A stretch of DNA of 38,897 nucleotides from an uncultured Clostridia bacterium (GTDB lineage Bacteria; Bacillota; Clostridia; UBA1381): assembly GCA_934476075.1 (NCBI GenBank), contig CAKSNH010000020.1:1-38897 (forward strand), in the 5' to 3' direction. Numbering within the stretch: the first letter of the stretch is position 1; each line of letters starts with the position of its first letter. The translations under genes and the position numbers were made by a program. The notes below the pieces were generated by a model. That model had not been told where the DNA came from. It searched no databases and worked only from the letters and a program-made list of their open reading frames with translations. Shown here one piece after another: positions 24,348 through 33,524 of this stretch.

Positions 24348-24713
24348 CTACAAATTCTCTTTTATCCGCTCCGAAATATCCTGTAATTTATCCAATTCAT
24401 CATTCACCTCTGACGAATTGCCGAGCGACCTTATCGTATCAATTATCTTATCAACTTCATCAATCTGATTTTTCAGCATACCAAATCTTTTTACCAATCC
24501 CAAGGTGCTTTCCATATCCGAGAGTTGCTTTTCGCCTTTTTTTATAAAATCCCTCGCACCCTGTCGGCTTATATTCATATCCTGTGCAATTTCAAGCAGG
24601 GACAAATCATCATTATAATAATAATCCAAAGCCTGCTGCTGCTTTTCAGTAAGCAATTCGCCGTAAAAGTCAAGCAAAATACTGATATTCAAATCTTTAC
24701 TCACTGTTATCAC
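24348..24713 (-). CDS. ylxM: YlxM/p13-family helix-turn-helix protein
   Basis: A 121-residue sigma-region-4-like helical protein, known from streptococci and Bacillus to bind or modulate Ffh and SRP RNA and almost always encoded before ffh. The helix-turn-helix is visible as LSLLEIAQDMNISRQGARDFIKKGE (in two parts) after LLTEKQQQALDYYYND, typical of UPF0122 proteins; the C-terminal half is a coiled helix. The start is uncertain: GTG at 24713 or GTG at 24704, neither with a strong ribosome binding site. Confidence 0.9.
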   Translation of the reverse strand: MITVSKDLNISILLDFYGELLTEKQQQALDYYYNDDLSLLEIAQDMNISRQGARDFIKKGEKQLSDMESTLGLVKRFGMLKNQIDEVDKIIDTIRSLGNSSEVNDELDKLQDISERIKENL

Positions 24714-24781
24714 TACTTTAATTTTTATGTGTAAAGCATTTGAACTTTACATACTGATTTTACAGTATAATTCCGCATTTG

Positions 24782-25390
24782 TCAAGTGTTTTTTTCATTT
24801 TTTATTAAATTTATTACTTCTGTATATTCTTCATAGCTTAAAATGCGGTTTAATACGTCAATTAGCATATTTGCGGACAGTCTTGTCGGCAGTCCGAGTT
24901 CTTCGCAAAGCCGTCTTCTGAGTTCTGCACTTTCCGCTCCGCCCGACAATCCGTCGGCATACAAATGTGCCTTTGTGATAATTCCGCCCTTTTTATATTC
25001 CGACTCGCTCCCGTTTATCGTACACCCGGCTTTTTTCAGTGCGTCAAGTATAATCTCGTCCTTTATCCCCTCAACGCCGAGCAAACCTTCTTTTCCGGCT
25101 TTTGTTTTACGCTTTTCCTTACCCTTTATATTAGGTATATATGCGTGTTTTACTCTTGCTTTCGGGAGTGCCTGTTTTATATAATTCCGTATTTTAAATC
25201 CGGCGGCATCGGAATCTGTTAAAATCACAATATCCGCTTTTTCCGACAATGTTTTTATCGTCTGCATTTTACCCTTGTTTGCAAAAATCTGAAAACCGTT
25301 TGTGACAAATATAACCCCGTCAATAAATCTCGATAATTTAATCTTATCATACACACCCTCAACTATTATTATATCGTCTATTTTATACAT
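24782..25390 (-). CDS. rnmV: Toprim-domain protein, ribonuclease M5-like
   Basis: Related to RNase M5, which matures the 5' and 3' ends of 5S rRNA in low-GC Gram-positives. The 202-residue protein has an N-terminal Toprim domain with the catalytic Glu in IIIVEGVYDKIKL and the DxD motif in VILTDSDAAGFKIR, then a KGKEKRKTKAGKEGLLGVEGI basic segment (in two parts) and a C-terminal DUF4093-type helical domain. It lies 68 bp upstream of ylxM on the same strand, but the ribosome binding site is weak and no promoter is obvious. Precise substrate is not proven by sequence; divergent Toprim nucleases in Clostridia carry the same annotation. Confidence 0.75.
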   Translation of the reverse strand: MYKIDDIIIVEGVYDKIKLSRFIDGVIFVTNGFQIFANKGKMQTIKTLSEKADIVILTDSDAAGFKIRNYIKQALPKARVKHAYIPNIKGKEKRKTKAGKEGLLGVEGIKDEIILDALKKAGCTINGSESEYKKGGIITKAHLYADGLSGGAESAELRRRLCEELGLPTRLSANMLIDVLNRILSYEEYTEVINLIKNEKNT

Positions 25391-25507
25391 TATATCAATC
25401 CAATCAATAATATTATATTTTAAATATTATGTCATTATATAAAAAAAGTCAAGTAAAATATGTATTCATCAACTGCTGTCCATAATCCGCATTTTTCAAA
25501 TATTTTC

Positions 25508-25536
25508 TTGACATAAACTCCGCAATGGATTATGAT
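25508..25536 (+). promoter_or_regulatory. Sigma-A promoter of lemA
   Basis: TTGACA (25508-25513), a 17-bp spacer and TATGAT (25531-25536). It serves the lemA-DUF2207 pair. Confidence 0.8.
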
Positions 25537-25598
25537 ATTATTTATAATAGGATTTTTTATACCTATTTATAATTATTTATTTTAGGAGGATTTATACT

Positions 25599-26150
25599 AT
25601 GGGAACTATCATTCTTATCGTTGTACTTGTATTGATTGTTCTTTGGGCTATTGCAACATACAACAGCCTTGTGGGACTTCGTATGCGGGTACAGGAAGCA
25701 TTTTCGGGTATGGATGTATATCTGAAAAAACGTTATGACCTTATCCCGAACATCGTTGAAACTGTAAAAGGTTATGCAAAGCACGAGCAGGAAACTCTTG
25801 AAAAAGTTATCAACGCAAGAAACAAAGCCGTTTCGGCTACAACACCTACTGAAAAAGTCGACTCCGAAAAGGAACTTTCCGGCTGTATTTCACGTTTGTT
25901 TGCACTTACCGAAAGCTATCCCGACTTGAAAGCCGACACGCAATTTACAAATCTTCAAGGCGAGCTTTCAAAAATTGAAACAGATATTGCACAGGCAAGA
26001 AAATATTATAACGGTTCTGTAAAGGGATATAACACCAAGGTTTCTTTATTCCCTGCCGTAATTATCGCAAAAATATTCGGATTTCATGCTGAACCTTTCT
26101 TCACAGTTGACGATGAAAGCGAGAGAAAAAATGTTAAAGTTCAGTTCTAA
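25599..26150 (+). CDS. lemA: LemA family protein
   Basis: A 183-residue membrane-anchored protein with one N-terminal hydrophobic helix (about residues 3-22) and a coiled-coil four-helix body. Family markers are YNSLVGLRMRVQEAFSGMDVYLKKRYDLIPN, seen in parts, and the C-terminal block YNTKVSLFPAVIIAKIFGF. LemA proteins are common beside DUF2207 or TPM-domain proteins; their molecular role is unsettled. An AGGAGG site precedes the ATG. The stop lies 20 bp inside the next gene. Confidence 0.93.
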   Translation: MGTIILIVVLVLIVLWAIATYNSLVGLRMRVQEAFSGMDVYLKKRYDLIPNIVETVKGYAKHEQETLEKVINARNKAVSATTPTEKVDSEKELSGCISRLFALTESYPDLKADTQFTNLQGELSKIETDIAQARKYYNGSVKGYNTKVSLFPAVIIAKIFGFHAEPFFTVDDESERKNVKVQF

Positions 26151-27996
26151 GCTTATACTTGCATTATTTGTTTTCGTTCTGTCGGGAACATCTGCTTTTG
26201 CCGCAAATTATACCATTTCAGATTATGATATTGATGTAAATGTGACAACCGACAGAACATACGAGATAACCGAGCATCTCGATGTGTTTTTCACAGAGGA
26301 AAGTCACGGTATCTATCGTGCGATACCTGATTCAAGTTCCGTTGAAAAATATCGTATAAAAAATGTTTCCACCTTTGATGATGAAAGCAGTCTTGAAAAC
26401 GACAGCGGTTATCTTAACATAAAAATCGGTGACCCCGATAAAACAATAACAGGTCAGAAAGATTACACCATCTCATATGATTTGGTGCATATAAAGGACG
26501 ATGCCGACGACGGCGATTATTTTTATATGAATCTTATCGGCACTGAATGGAATACTACGATAGATAATGCGACAATAAAAATTAATTTGCCTACCGACCA
26601 AATATCCGATGTATCCATTACAAGCGGCAAATACGGTTCATCACGCAATGAAGCAAATGCCGTATGTTCACAGGAAGGCAACACAATTTATGTTACTGCG
26701 GAAAATCTAAATCCGGAAGAAGGCATAACGCTTAAATTAAAGATGCCTGAGGGCACATTTGCCGACGCTCCGGACTCATTTTATCCGTTTGCCGATATTG
26801 TTGCGGTGATACTTGTTGTATTGTCAATAATGCTGATATTTTACGCATTGGTGATATTCTTTAAATACGGCAGAGATAAAGCCGTTTTGCCTATAATGGA
26901 ATTTTATCCGCCGGACAATATGAATCCAACGCAAATCGGCTATATCATAGACCGCACTGTTGACACCAAAGATGTTACATCACTGATATTTTATTGGGCG
27001 TCCAAGGGCTTATTAAATATCACTCATAACGGCGGAAATAAGTATACACTTACCAAATTAAAGCCTATGGACGATACTTATCCGAAATATGAGCAGTCTG
27101 CGTTCAATAAGCTGTGGTCTTGCGGTACAAACGATTCTGTAACCAATAACGAACTTTCCGAAAATTACTATACCGAAGTAAACAGTGTAAAAACTTCTGT
27201 CCCTTGTGATTTTGTGAACGAAAAGGAACTTGACTCAGATACAAGCGGCACACTTTCTTTTATCACAGTATTATTATCTGTACTTATGCTGTTCCTTCCG
27301 TCCTTTATCGGCGGAATTTACGAAAGCGACATTATATCGGGACTTATATTCGGCGGTATATCGCTTGTTCCGCCCGTTGTTTTCTATTTTGTAATACGCA
27401 ATATTGATAATGCAAAATACAAAAAAGGCAATGTTAAAAGGTTCGGCGGAATTATCGTCAGCATAGCCGCATTTATAGTCGGTATGATAATATCATCAAT
27501 ATTTGTGAGCATTGTTGCCGAAGAAGTATTCGGTATTTTAGCGGTAATTCTTATAGTTTTGAATGTATTTATATCGGTTTTAATTGCCGTGTTCACTAAT
27601 CAGCGTACAGAATACGGTCAAAAAATCCTTGAACGTACAATCGGCTTTAAAGAATTTCTATCCACTGCCGAAAAAGATAAATTGGAAATGCTTTTGGAGC
27701 AAGACCCTGAATATTTCTACAACATTCTTCCGTATGCAATAGCATTGGACGTAACCAATAAATGGGCAAATAAATTTGATAATCTTGTTACCCAGCCGCC
27801 AAGCTGGTACACTGATTATTCAACAGGTCCGTTCCGCACTACCGTACTATGCAATAACATGGCTCATTGTATGCATAATCTGCAAAACAATATGACGTCA
27901 TCACCCGCATCGGAATCAAGCTCCGGTTCGGGCAGCTTTGGCGGCGGCGGTTTCTCCGGCGGCGGCTCAGGCGGTGGCGGCGGCGGTTCGTGGTAA
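26131..27996 (+). CDS. DUF2207 domain-containing membrane protein
   Basis: A 621-residue exported membrane protein of unknown function. A signal peptide (about 1-23, ending SAFA) leads into the extracytoplasmic DUF2207 domain with the family pattern SHGIYRAIPDSS. A transmembrane helix follows at about 220-243, then a cytoplasmic stretch (PPDNMNPTQIGYIIDR), further helices in the 374-490 region, and a C-terminal tail of almost only Gly and Ser ending GGSW. The tail resembles those of other LemA partners. The ATG at 26131 overlaps lemA by 20 bp in another frame and has GAGAG upstream, so translation is probably coupled. Confidence 0.9.
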   Translation: MLKFSSKLILALFVFVLSGTSAFAANYTISDYDIDVNVTTDRTYEITEHLDVFFTEESHGIYRAIPDSSSVEKYRIKNVSTFDDESSLENDSGYLNIKIGDPDKTITGQKDYTISYDLVHIKDDADDGDYFYMNLIGTEWNTTIDNATIKINLPTDQISDVSITSGKYGSSRNEANAVCSQEGNTIYVTAENLNPEEGITLKLKMPEGTFADAPDSFYPFADIVAVILVVLSIMLIFYALVIFFKYGRDKAVLPIMEFYPPDNMNPTQIGYIIDRTVDTKDVTSLIFYWASKGLLNITHNGGNKYTLTKLKPMDDTYPKYEQSAFNKLWSCGTNDSVTNNELSENYYTEVNSVKTSVPCDFVNEKELDSDTSGTLSFITVLLSVLMLFLPSFIGGIYESDIISGLIFGGISLVPPVVFYFVIRNIDNAKYKKGNVKRFGGIIVSIAAFIVGMIISSIFVSIVAEEVFGILAVILIVLNVFISVLIAVFTNQRTEYGQKILERTIGFKEFLSTAEKDKLEMLLEQDPEYFYNILPYAIALDVTNKWANKFDNLVTQPPSWYTDYSTGPFRTTVLCNNMAHCMHNLQNNMTSSPASESSSGSGSFGGGGFSGGGSGGGGGGSW

Positions 27997-28013
27997 TCGT
28001 TAAAAAGCAAATT

Positions 28014-28049
28014 AAAAAAATCGAGGGTTTTAAAACCCCCGATTTTTTA
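28014..28049. terminator. Bidirectional terminator between DUF2207 and LRR genes
   Basis: A near-perfect inverted repeat at 28018-28045 (AAATCGAGGG with CCCCCGATTT around TTTTAAAA), preceded by As and followed by Ts, serves both convergent genes. Confidence 0.88.
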
Positions 28050-28062
28050 TTTGTAATATATG

Positions 28063-30999
28063 TTATTTACTTTCACATAACGGAATTAATTTATTACCGT
28101 CCATATTCCAGAAGAATGCTGATATTCTGTCTGTATTTTCAATACTGTCAAGAGGTAAACTCTCCTCATTACCGACAGTAAAATCTTTCGACAACATTTT
28201 AATTCCTATCAATTCATTATTTTTATATCCGGCGATAATCAAAGCCGCATTGCTTACATTTTCTTTTACGCTGACTTTGGCTGTTCCCGTTTCTTTGTCT
28301 ACTGTAAGAGTAGGTCGGTCATTATTCTCCGCAAGCACAAATGCACTGCAAGAATAAATACGGAATTTTAGTTTGTTTCCATCTATAACAGGTTTAATTT
28401 TTTCCTTTAATGTATCATCATCGCCAAAATGCTTAACAATCAAATCCTTGTCTTTAATATCATCTGAAATCGTCATTTCAATGATAATCGGCGACAACGG
28501 CTGCATTACATTATTGTCCAATGTATATTCTGCGTCAAATCTTGCTATTTCATCTTCGCTCGGCTTTTCTGCTGTGATATTCAGCTTTACATCTCCGCTT
28601 TCCGCACCCGATGCCAGATTCAAGCCTACGGTATTAATGCTGTTGTACAACAAATCCTTATTTTCTGCATCCTTGTCGTCTGTAACTGTTTTATCTGCTG
28701 TCAAATCAGGATTTGTAACCTTAACAGCATTTTCAAGTTTCAAAATGTCGCTATCCGCTATTGTTTCCTTTTCAGCATTGTTAAGTCTTACAAACGCATT
28801 TTTAGCATTCGTCACTTGGTCATAGTTATCTGCTGTTATATTTGACGGTAAATCTGTGATAGCTTTTTTCGTATCGTCCAACGATACTTTTGTTCCCTCA
28901 ACTATCATTGCACCTTTGTATACTTTGCCCGCAAGCATATTCTTGTATGTTGTCTGCGTTCCGTTAGGCACATATACATATCTTAACGCAGTTGAATTAC
29001 TGCTTATGGAATATTTCATAATGAAATCGTCCAAATTTATATCACGCAGGAATGTAATATAATCCAGCTTATAGCAATAGTCAAATGCTTGATTTCCTAT
29101 TTCTGTCACGCTTGCCGGAATTGTTACCGTTGTTATACTATCATTTCTGAAAAATGCCAAATTACCTATTGTTTTAAGCGTAGACGGCAAATTACACTCT
29201 TTCAGATTAACACAAAATTCAAAAGCCGACTTACCTATGCTATTTAAACCTTCGTTAAACTTAACATTCTCTAAATTACTACTTCTCAAAAACGCATATT
29301 TTTGTATGCTCACCGTTCCGTCAGGCACTGTATAGGTTTTCGCAGTATTTGCCACAGGATATGTGTGCAATTCATTGTCTGCGGTAAACAATACTCCGTC
29401 TATTGCCTTATATGCTGTGTTTCCGTCCGCAACTTTAAATTCTGTAAGGTTCTTGCTGTTGCCAAACGCTCCGTTTTCTATTTCAGTAACCGTGCTCGGA
29501 ACAGTGTATTCACTGTTTATCTTTGCAACAGGATATTGTATTATCTTGCTTCCGCTCTTGTCCAACAATACACCGTCTGTACTTGAATACACCTCGTTGC
29601 CCGCACTTACATTAATTTCTTCAAGTGCCACACAGCCTATAAATACATTCTGTCCCATGCTCTGCAATTTATCCGGTATATTCACCTTTTTCAATGAAAC
29701 ACAATATGAGAATATCGAATCACCTATTGTTTTTACATTACTGCCCAATGTAATCTCTTTTAAGTTAGTACAAGATTGGAATACATAATCGTCTATTTCT
29801 TCCAAACTGTCATTGAAAACTACCTCTTCCAATGCCTCACCGCCTGTAAAAGCTGAATAACTAACTCGTTTAAGTTCATCATTAAACACAATCTTTTTCA
29901 AATTTTTAAAATGCCAAAAAGCATTACCGCAAATAGTTTCAGTACCCGTTTCAATAGTATATTCTGTCATTTCCGATGCCGGCGGATATGTCAGCAAGCA
30001 TTTTGTTGTTATTTCATCTTGGCTTTGTGTTTCCTCATTATATACATATTCGGTATTATATCCGTACAATACACCGTTGTTGCTGTGTATTCCCGACTCT
30101 GCACCGTCGGCAACAGTTATGCTTTTAAGCTTTTCACAATCTCTGAATACATTTTCGGAAATCTTAACTATTGTGTTTGGTATCGTTACGCTTGTCAATT
30201 CCGTACACTCTTCAAAACAATCGTCCCATAATTCCTGTACATTCTTTAAATCTATATCAACAAGAGCACTGCACTCGCTGAATGCCTTTGATTCTATTAC
30301 CGTTGTACTGTCGGCAAGCACCACTTTTTGCAGATATTTTTGGGTTGCAAATGCTTCATATGTAATTCTTTCAACACCGCTCGGAACAGTATACTCAGTT
30401 TCTTTTCTGTTCAAAGGATATTGAATTAATCTGTTTTCTTTTGTATTTACAAGAGCAATATTTGCACTGCTGTATGAACTGTTTCCCTCTGCCACATTAA
30501 ATGTTTCAAGCGAATCCATGTTTCTGAATGCATTTTCTTCAATAACAGTAACCGTACTCGGTATTGATACTGTCTTAATTTTTATACATCCGTCAAATGC
30601 TCTTTCACCAATTCTCTTAATACCTTCCGATATTGCAACACTTTCCAATGCCGAACAATTATAGAACGCATTATCCGCAATACCATATGCAGTCTGTCCG
30701 TCGTCCAATTCGTATGGTATGGTTATTGATTTTGCTATATCATTTTCATAGCCTATTATCCAAACTTTTCCGTCCTCTGCAACACCGTATTTTATACCGT
30801 CTTTTGTAAATTCCTTTGTGTAATTTACATCGCTTTGCAGTTTGACCTCATCATTTTCATTTGTTTCGCCGTGATACAAATAAACTCCCGTATCATCGCC
30901 ACTTTGCTGCACTTTTGCACTTGCCGGAATAGCAATTCCCGACAAACATAAACTTGCAGTCATCATTACACAAGCAATTCTTGACAAATATTTTTTCAT
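28063..30999 (-). CDS. Secreted BspA-like leucine-rich repeat protein
   Basis: A 978-residue exported protein. The signal peptide spans about 1-30 and ends in PASAKV. From about 80 to 700 there are tandem BspA/LRR_5-type repeats of about 23 residues with the pattern IxxxAFxxCxxLxxVxIPxxVxxI, interrupted by insertions such as SSTDGVLLDKSG and KAIDGVLFTADN. The rest is a mixed helical segment (about 700-780) and beta-rich modules, ending with IAGYKNNELIGIKML and ISAFFWNMDGNKLIPLCESK, a tail seen in various clostridial secreted proteins. No LPXTG, SLH or dockerin was found, so attachment is unclear. BspA-type repeats are linked to adhesion and protein binding. The ATG at 30999 is preferred over the TTG just before it; GGGGG lies upstream. 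Confidence 0.88.
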   Translation of the reverse strand: MKKYLSRIACVMMTASLCLSGIAIPASAKVQQSGDDTGVYLYHGETNENDEVKLQSDVNYTKEFTKDGIKYGVAEDGKVWIIGYENDIAKSITIPYELDDGQTAYGIADNAFYNCSALESVAISEGIKRIGERAFDGCIKIKTVSIPSTVTVIEENAFRNMDSLETFNVAEGNSSYSSANIALVNTKENRLIQYPLNRKETEYTVPSGVERITYEAFATQKYLQKVVLADSTTVIESKAFSECSALVDIDLKNVQELWDDCFEECTELTSVTIPNTIVKISENVFRDCEKLKSITVADGAESGIHSNNGVLYGYNTEYVYNEETQSQDEITTKCLLTYPPASEMTEYTIETGTETICGNAFWHFKNLKKIVFNDELKRVSYSAFTGGEALEEVVFNDSLEEIDDYVFQSCTNLKEITLGSNVKTIGDSIFSYCVSLKKVNIPDKLQSMGQNVFIGCVALEEINVSAGNEVYSSTDGVLLDKSGSKIIQYPVAKINSEYTVPSTVTEIENGAFGNSKNLTEFKVADGNTAYKAIDGVLFTADNELHTYPVANTAKTYTVPDGTVSIQKYAFLRSSNLENVKFNEGLNSIGKSAFEFCVNLKECNLPSTLKTIGNLAFFRNDSITTVTIPASVTEIGNQAFDYCYKLDYITFLRDINLDDFIMKYSISSNSTALRYVYVPNGTQTTYKNMLAGKVYKGAMIVEGTKVSLDDTKKAITDLPSNITADNYDQVTNAKNAFVRLNNAEKETIADSDILKLENAVKVTNPDLTADKTVTDDKDAENKDLLYNSINTVGLNLASGAESGDVKLNITAEKPSEDEIARFDAEYTLDNNVMQPLSPIIIEMTISDDIKDKDLIVKHFGDDDTLKEKIKPVIDGNKLKFRIYSCSAFVLAENNDRPTLTVDKETGTAKVSVKENVSNAALIIAGYKNNELIGIKMLSKDFTVGNEESLPLDSIENTDRISAFFWNMDGNKLIPLCESK

Positions 31000-31125
31000 C
31001 AAGCCAACCCCCTTTATATTAGTTATGTTAATTATATCACATAATTTTTATTATGTATATTATCACATACTCCAAAAATATATACTAATATTGTTATATT
31101 TCTCTACTTTTTTATTAATGCCATA

Positions 31126-31156
31126 CAAAAAGGAGCTGCATATTTTACAACTCCTT
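31126..31156 (-). terminator. Terminator of the murL-fprA operon
   Basis: On the minus strand AAGGAGTTGT (31156-31147) pairs with GCAGCTCCTT (31139-31130), then Ts. It lies 11 bp after the fprA stop. Confidence 0.85.
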
Positions 31157-31167
31157 GGAATATTATG

Positions 31168-32325
31168 TTATTTAAGCAATTCATCTGCCAACTCATACAT
31201 ATCTTCAACGTTCTTATCATTCATAGCAGACTTAATTGTCACAATCTTTTCGCACACTTGGATATTCTTCATTGCCTCAAAAGCAGTCTTCATCAATTTA
31301 CCCGCCATTGCCGCCCATGTGCCGTTTTCTATCAATGCGACTTTTCTGTTCTGATAATTTTTGCTCTTTAAGTGATTTATGAAGTCCTCCATACATGGGA
31401 ACATTCCACCGTCATATGTAGCACAAGCCGCAATCATTTTATCATATTTATATGCTTCCGCAATAACCTGCGACATATCCGCTCTTGACAAATCACGCAA
31501 TACAACATTTTCGACATTCTTTTCCTGTAAAATCTCTGCCATTTTGTGTGCCGCCTTTTCCGTATTGCCATGAATAGATGCGTAAGCAATCAATACCCCG
31601 TCACATTCCGGCTTGTAACCGCTCCATGTGTTGTACAAATCAATATAATAGCCTAAATTTTCTTTAAGAACAGGGCCATGCAGCGGACAAATAATTGATA
31701 TATCCAAACCCGACGCTTTTTTCAAAAGTCCCTGCACCTGTGCACCGTATTTTCCGACAATGTTAATATAATATCGTCTTGCCTCGTCTGCCCAGTCCTC
31801 ATTTACGTCCAACGCACCGAATTTACCAAATCCGTCTGCCGAGAACAAAACCTTTTCCGTCTGCTCATATGTGACCATAACCTCAGGCCAATGCACCATC
31901 GGAGCCATAAAAAACTGCAATGTGTGCTTGCCGATATTTAATGTGTCGCCCTCTTTTACCACCACTTCTCTGTCCGAAAAATCAGCATTGAAAAATTGGC
32001 TCATCATTGTAAAAGTTTTAGCATTTCCCACTAATTTTACATCGGGATAACGTTCTACAATCTTTGTAATGTTTGCGGCATGGTCGGGTTCCATATGTGA
32101 TACAACCAAATAATCAATTTTTCTGCCGCTTAATTCGTTGTTGATATTATCAAGCCATTCTTCCGTAACGTCCTTATCAACCGTATCCATCAGCACTATT
32201 TTATCGTCAAAAATTAAGTACGAATTGTATGACACACCATTCGGCACAGCATACTGATTTTCAAACAAATCCAATCTTTTATCACTTGCACCCACATACA
32301 CTATTGATTGAGTAATATTTTTCAT
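31168..32325 (-). CDS. fprA: FprA-type A-type flavoprotein (flavodiiron protein)
   Basis: Flavodiiron protein that reduces O2 or NO to water or N2O, protecting anaerobes. The 385-residue protein has an N-terminal metallo-beta-lactamase domain with the diiron motif HMEPDHAANI and further ligand regions (MVHWPEVMV, LHGPVL), followed by a flavodoxin domain starting at about residue 248 with the FMN-binding AYASIHGNTEKAA. No rubredoxin domain is fused. The AGGAGG site is 12 bp from the ATG at 32325 but 6 bp from an in-frame TTG at 32331, which could be the true start. It is last in the six-gene operon, 25 bp after luxS. Confidence 0.95.
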   Translation of the reverse strand: MKNITQSIVYVGASDKRLDLFENQYAVPNGVSYNSYLIFDDKIVLMDTVDKDVTEEWLDNINNELSGRKIDYLVVSHMEPDHAANITKIVERYPDVKLVGNAKTFTMMSQFFNADFSDREVVVKEGDTLNIGKHTLQFFMAPMVHWPEVMVTYEQTEKVLFSADGFGKFGALDVNEDWADEARRYYINIVGKYGAQVQGLLKKASGLDISIICPLHGPVLKENLGYYIDLYNTWSGYKPECDGVLIAYASIHGNTEKAAHKMAEILQEKNVENVVLRDLSRADMSQVIAEAYKYDKMIAACATYDGGMFPCMEDFINHLKSKNYQNRKVALIENGTWAAMAGKLMKTAFEAMKNIQVCEKIVTIKSAMNDKNVEDMYELADELLK

Positions 32326-32350
32326 TTGCAAAATTTACCTCCTGCCTATG

Positions 32351-32812
32351 CTATATTTCTTCATAGCTGACAATTTTCTTTATATCCTTTATCTTTTCGT
32401 AATATTCTCTGCATACTTTCTTGGAACTTTCAAGTTCAAGCGAACGGTAATTTCCGCATTCGATTTCACTCTTGCCGAAAACCTCACCCTCATATGCAAT
32501 AATTTTTTGAAGTATATCTTTTATTATTTCAAGCACCTTGTCCGCACTTACATCGTCACGAACAAGCAGATAAAATCCTGTCTGACACCCCATAGGTCCA
32601 AAATAAATAACGCTGTCTGTAATTTCACTGTTACGCACAAACGTTGCAAACATATGCTCTGTCGTGTGCATCGACACATTGTCCATCAAAACCCCTGTAT
32701 TTGGCTTGCACACACGCATATCGTAAGTCACAATATCTCCGTCAATACGAGAAATATATATACCCTCGTTTAATTTTCTGTGGTCAACGCAAAAACTTTT
32801 AATCTTCTGCAT
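32351..32812 (-). CDS. luxS: S-ribosylhomocysteine lyase LuxS
   Basis: Cleaves S-ribosylhomocysteine to homocysteine and DPD, the precursor of autoinducer-2. The 153-residue protein has the metal ligands in HTTEH (H49, H53) and C119 (IECGNYRS) and the catalytic cysteine in GPMGCQTG (C76). The ATG overlaps the mtnN stop by one base, with GGAGGATG upstream. Directly after mtnN, it completes the two-step recycling of S-adenosylhomocysteine. Whether AI-2 serves as a signal here cannot be judged. Confidence 0.97.
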   Translation of the reverse strand: MQKIKSFCVDHRKLNEGIYISRIDGDIVTYDMRVCKPNTGVLMDNVSMHTTEHMFATFVRNSEITDSVIYFGPMGCQTGFYLLVRDDVSADKVLEIIKDILQKIIAYEGEVFGKSEIECGNYRSLELESSKKVCREYYEKIKDIKKIVSYEEI

Positions 32813-33513
32813 TATTTATCATCCTCCATCTTATCCAAGAACGCCAAAATCATTTTTATTGAATTTTTCGCTGCAAGCTCCACAAATTCCGTAAAAGATA
32901 AATGCGAATCATCGTCCGCACCGTCCGAAATAGCACGAACCACGCAAAAATCAACGTCATTTGCATAACAAACGTGCCCTATGCTCGCACCCTCCATTTC
33001 AGCGGCAACCGCCCCGAAATTGTCGACAATCCATTTTTTCTTTTCTGCACTGTTTATAAACTGGTCACCCGACGCAATAGTCCCCTCAATAACTTTTATA
33101 CCGTCAAGAGTTTCCGCCGCTTTGAACAAAATATCTGTTACCCATTTTGCACAAGGCATTTTAATCACATCAAGTCCCGATATATACCCTAACTCATCTC
33201 CCAAAGGCGATGTATCCATATCATGCTCCACAACATCTGTCGCAACGGCAATATCGCCTATTTTCAATTCAGACGTCAATCCGCCCGCAACACCGATATT
33301 TATAATCACCTTTGGACTGAATTTCAAAATCATAGTCTGTGCACACATTGCCGCATTTACCTTGCCCACTCCGGCAACAGCCACAACAACATCCACTCCG
33401 CTCAATACACCCTGATAAAGTTCTATTCTTCCGACTTTATGCACGGTTACATTGCTCATCATTGCTTTCAATGCTTCCACTTCAACCTGCATTGCTCCGA
33501 TAATTCCAACCAT
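32812..33513 (-). CDS. mtnN: 5'-methylthioadenosine/S-adenosylhomocysteine nucleosidase
   Basis: Hydrolyses S-adenosylhomocysteine to S-ribosylhomocysteine and adenine, and also methylthioadenosine. The 233-residue protein starts MVGIIGAMQVEVEAL, holds the nucleoside phosphorylase-type GVAGGL segment, the substrate-binding AAEMEGASIGHVCY block, and the catalytic aspartate region VVRAISDGADDD near the C-terminus. A GGAGA site precedes the ATG. It lies 11 bp after the glycosyltransferase gene and is coupled to luxS. Confidence 0.96.
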   Translation of the reverse strand: MVGIIGAMQVEVEALKAMMSNVTVHKVGRIELYQGVLSGVDVVVAVAGVGKVNAAMCAQTMILKFSPKVIINIGVAGGLTSELKIGDIAVATDVVEHDMDTSPLGDELGYISGLDVIKMPCAKWVTDILFKAAETLDGIKVIEGTIASGDQFINSAEKKKWIVDNFGAVAAEMEGASIGHVCYANDVDFCVVRAISDGADDDSHLSFTEFVELAAKNSIKMILAFLDKMEDDK

Positions 33514-33524
33514 ATATTTTCTCC

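Noticed and set aside
28373..28825. 150-codon open frame opposite the LRR gene
   Set aside because: It is an antisense shadow of a well-supported repeat protein, with no ribosome binding site or recognisable domain.
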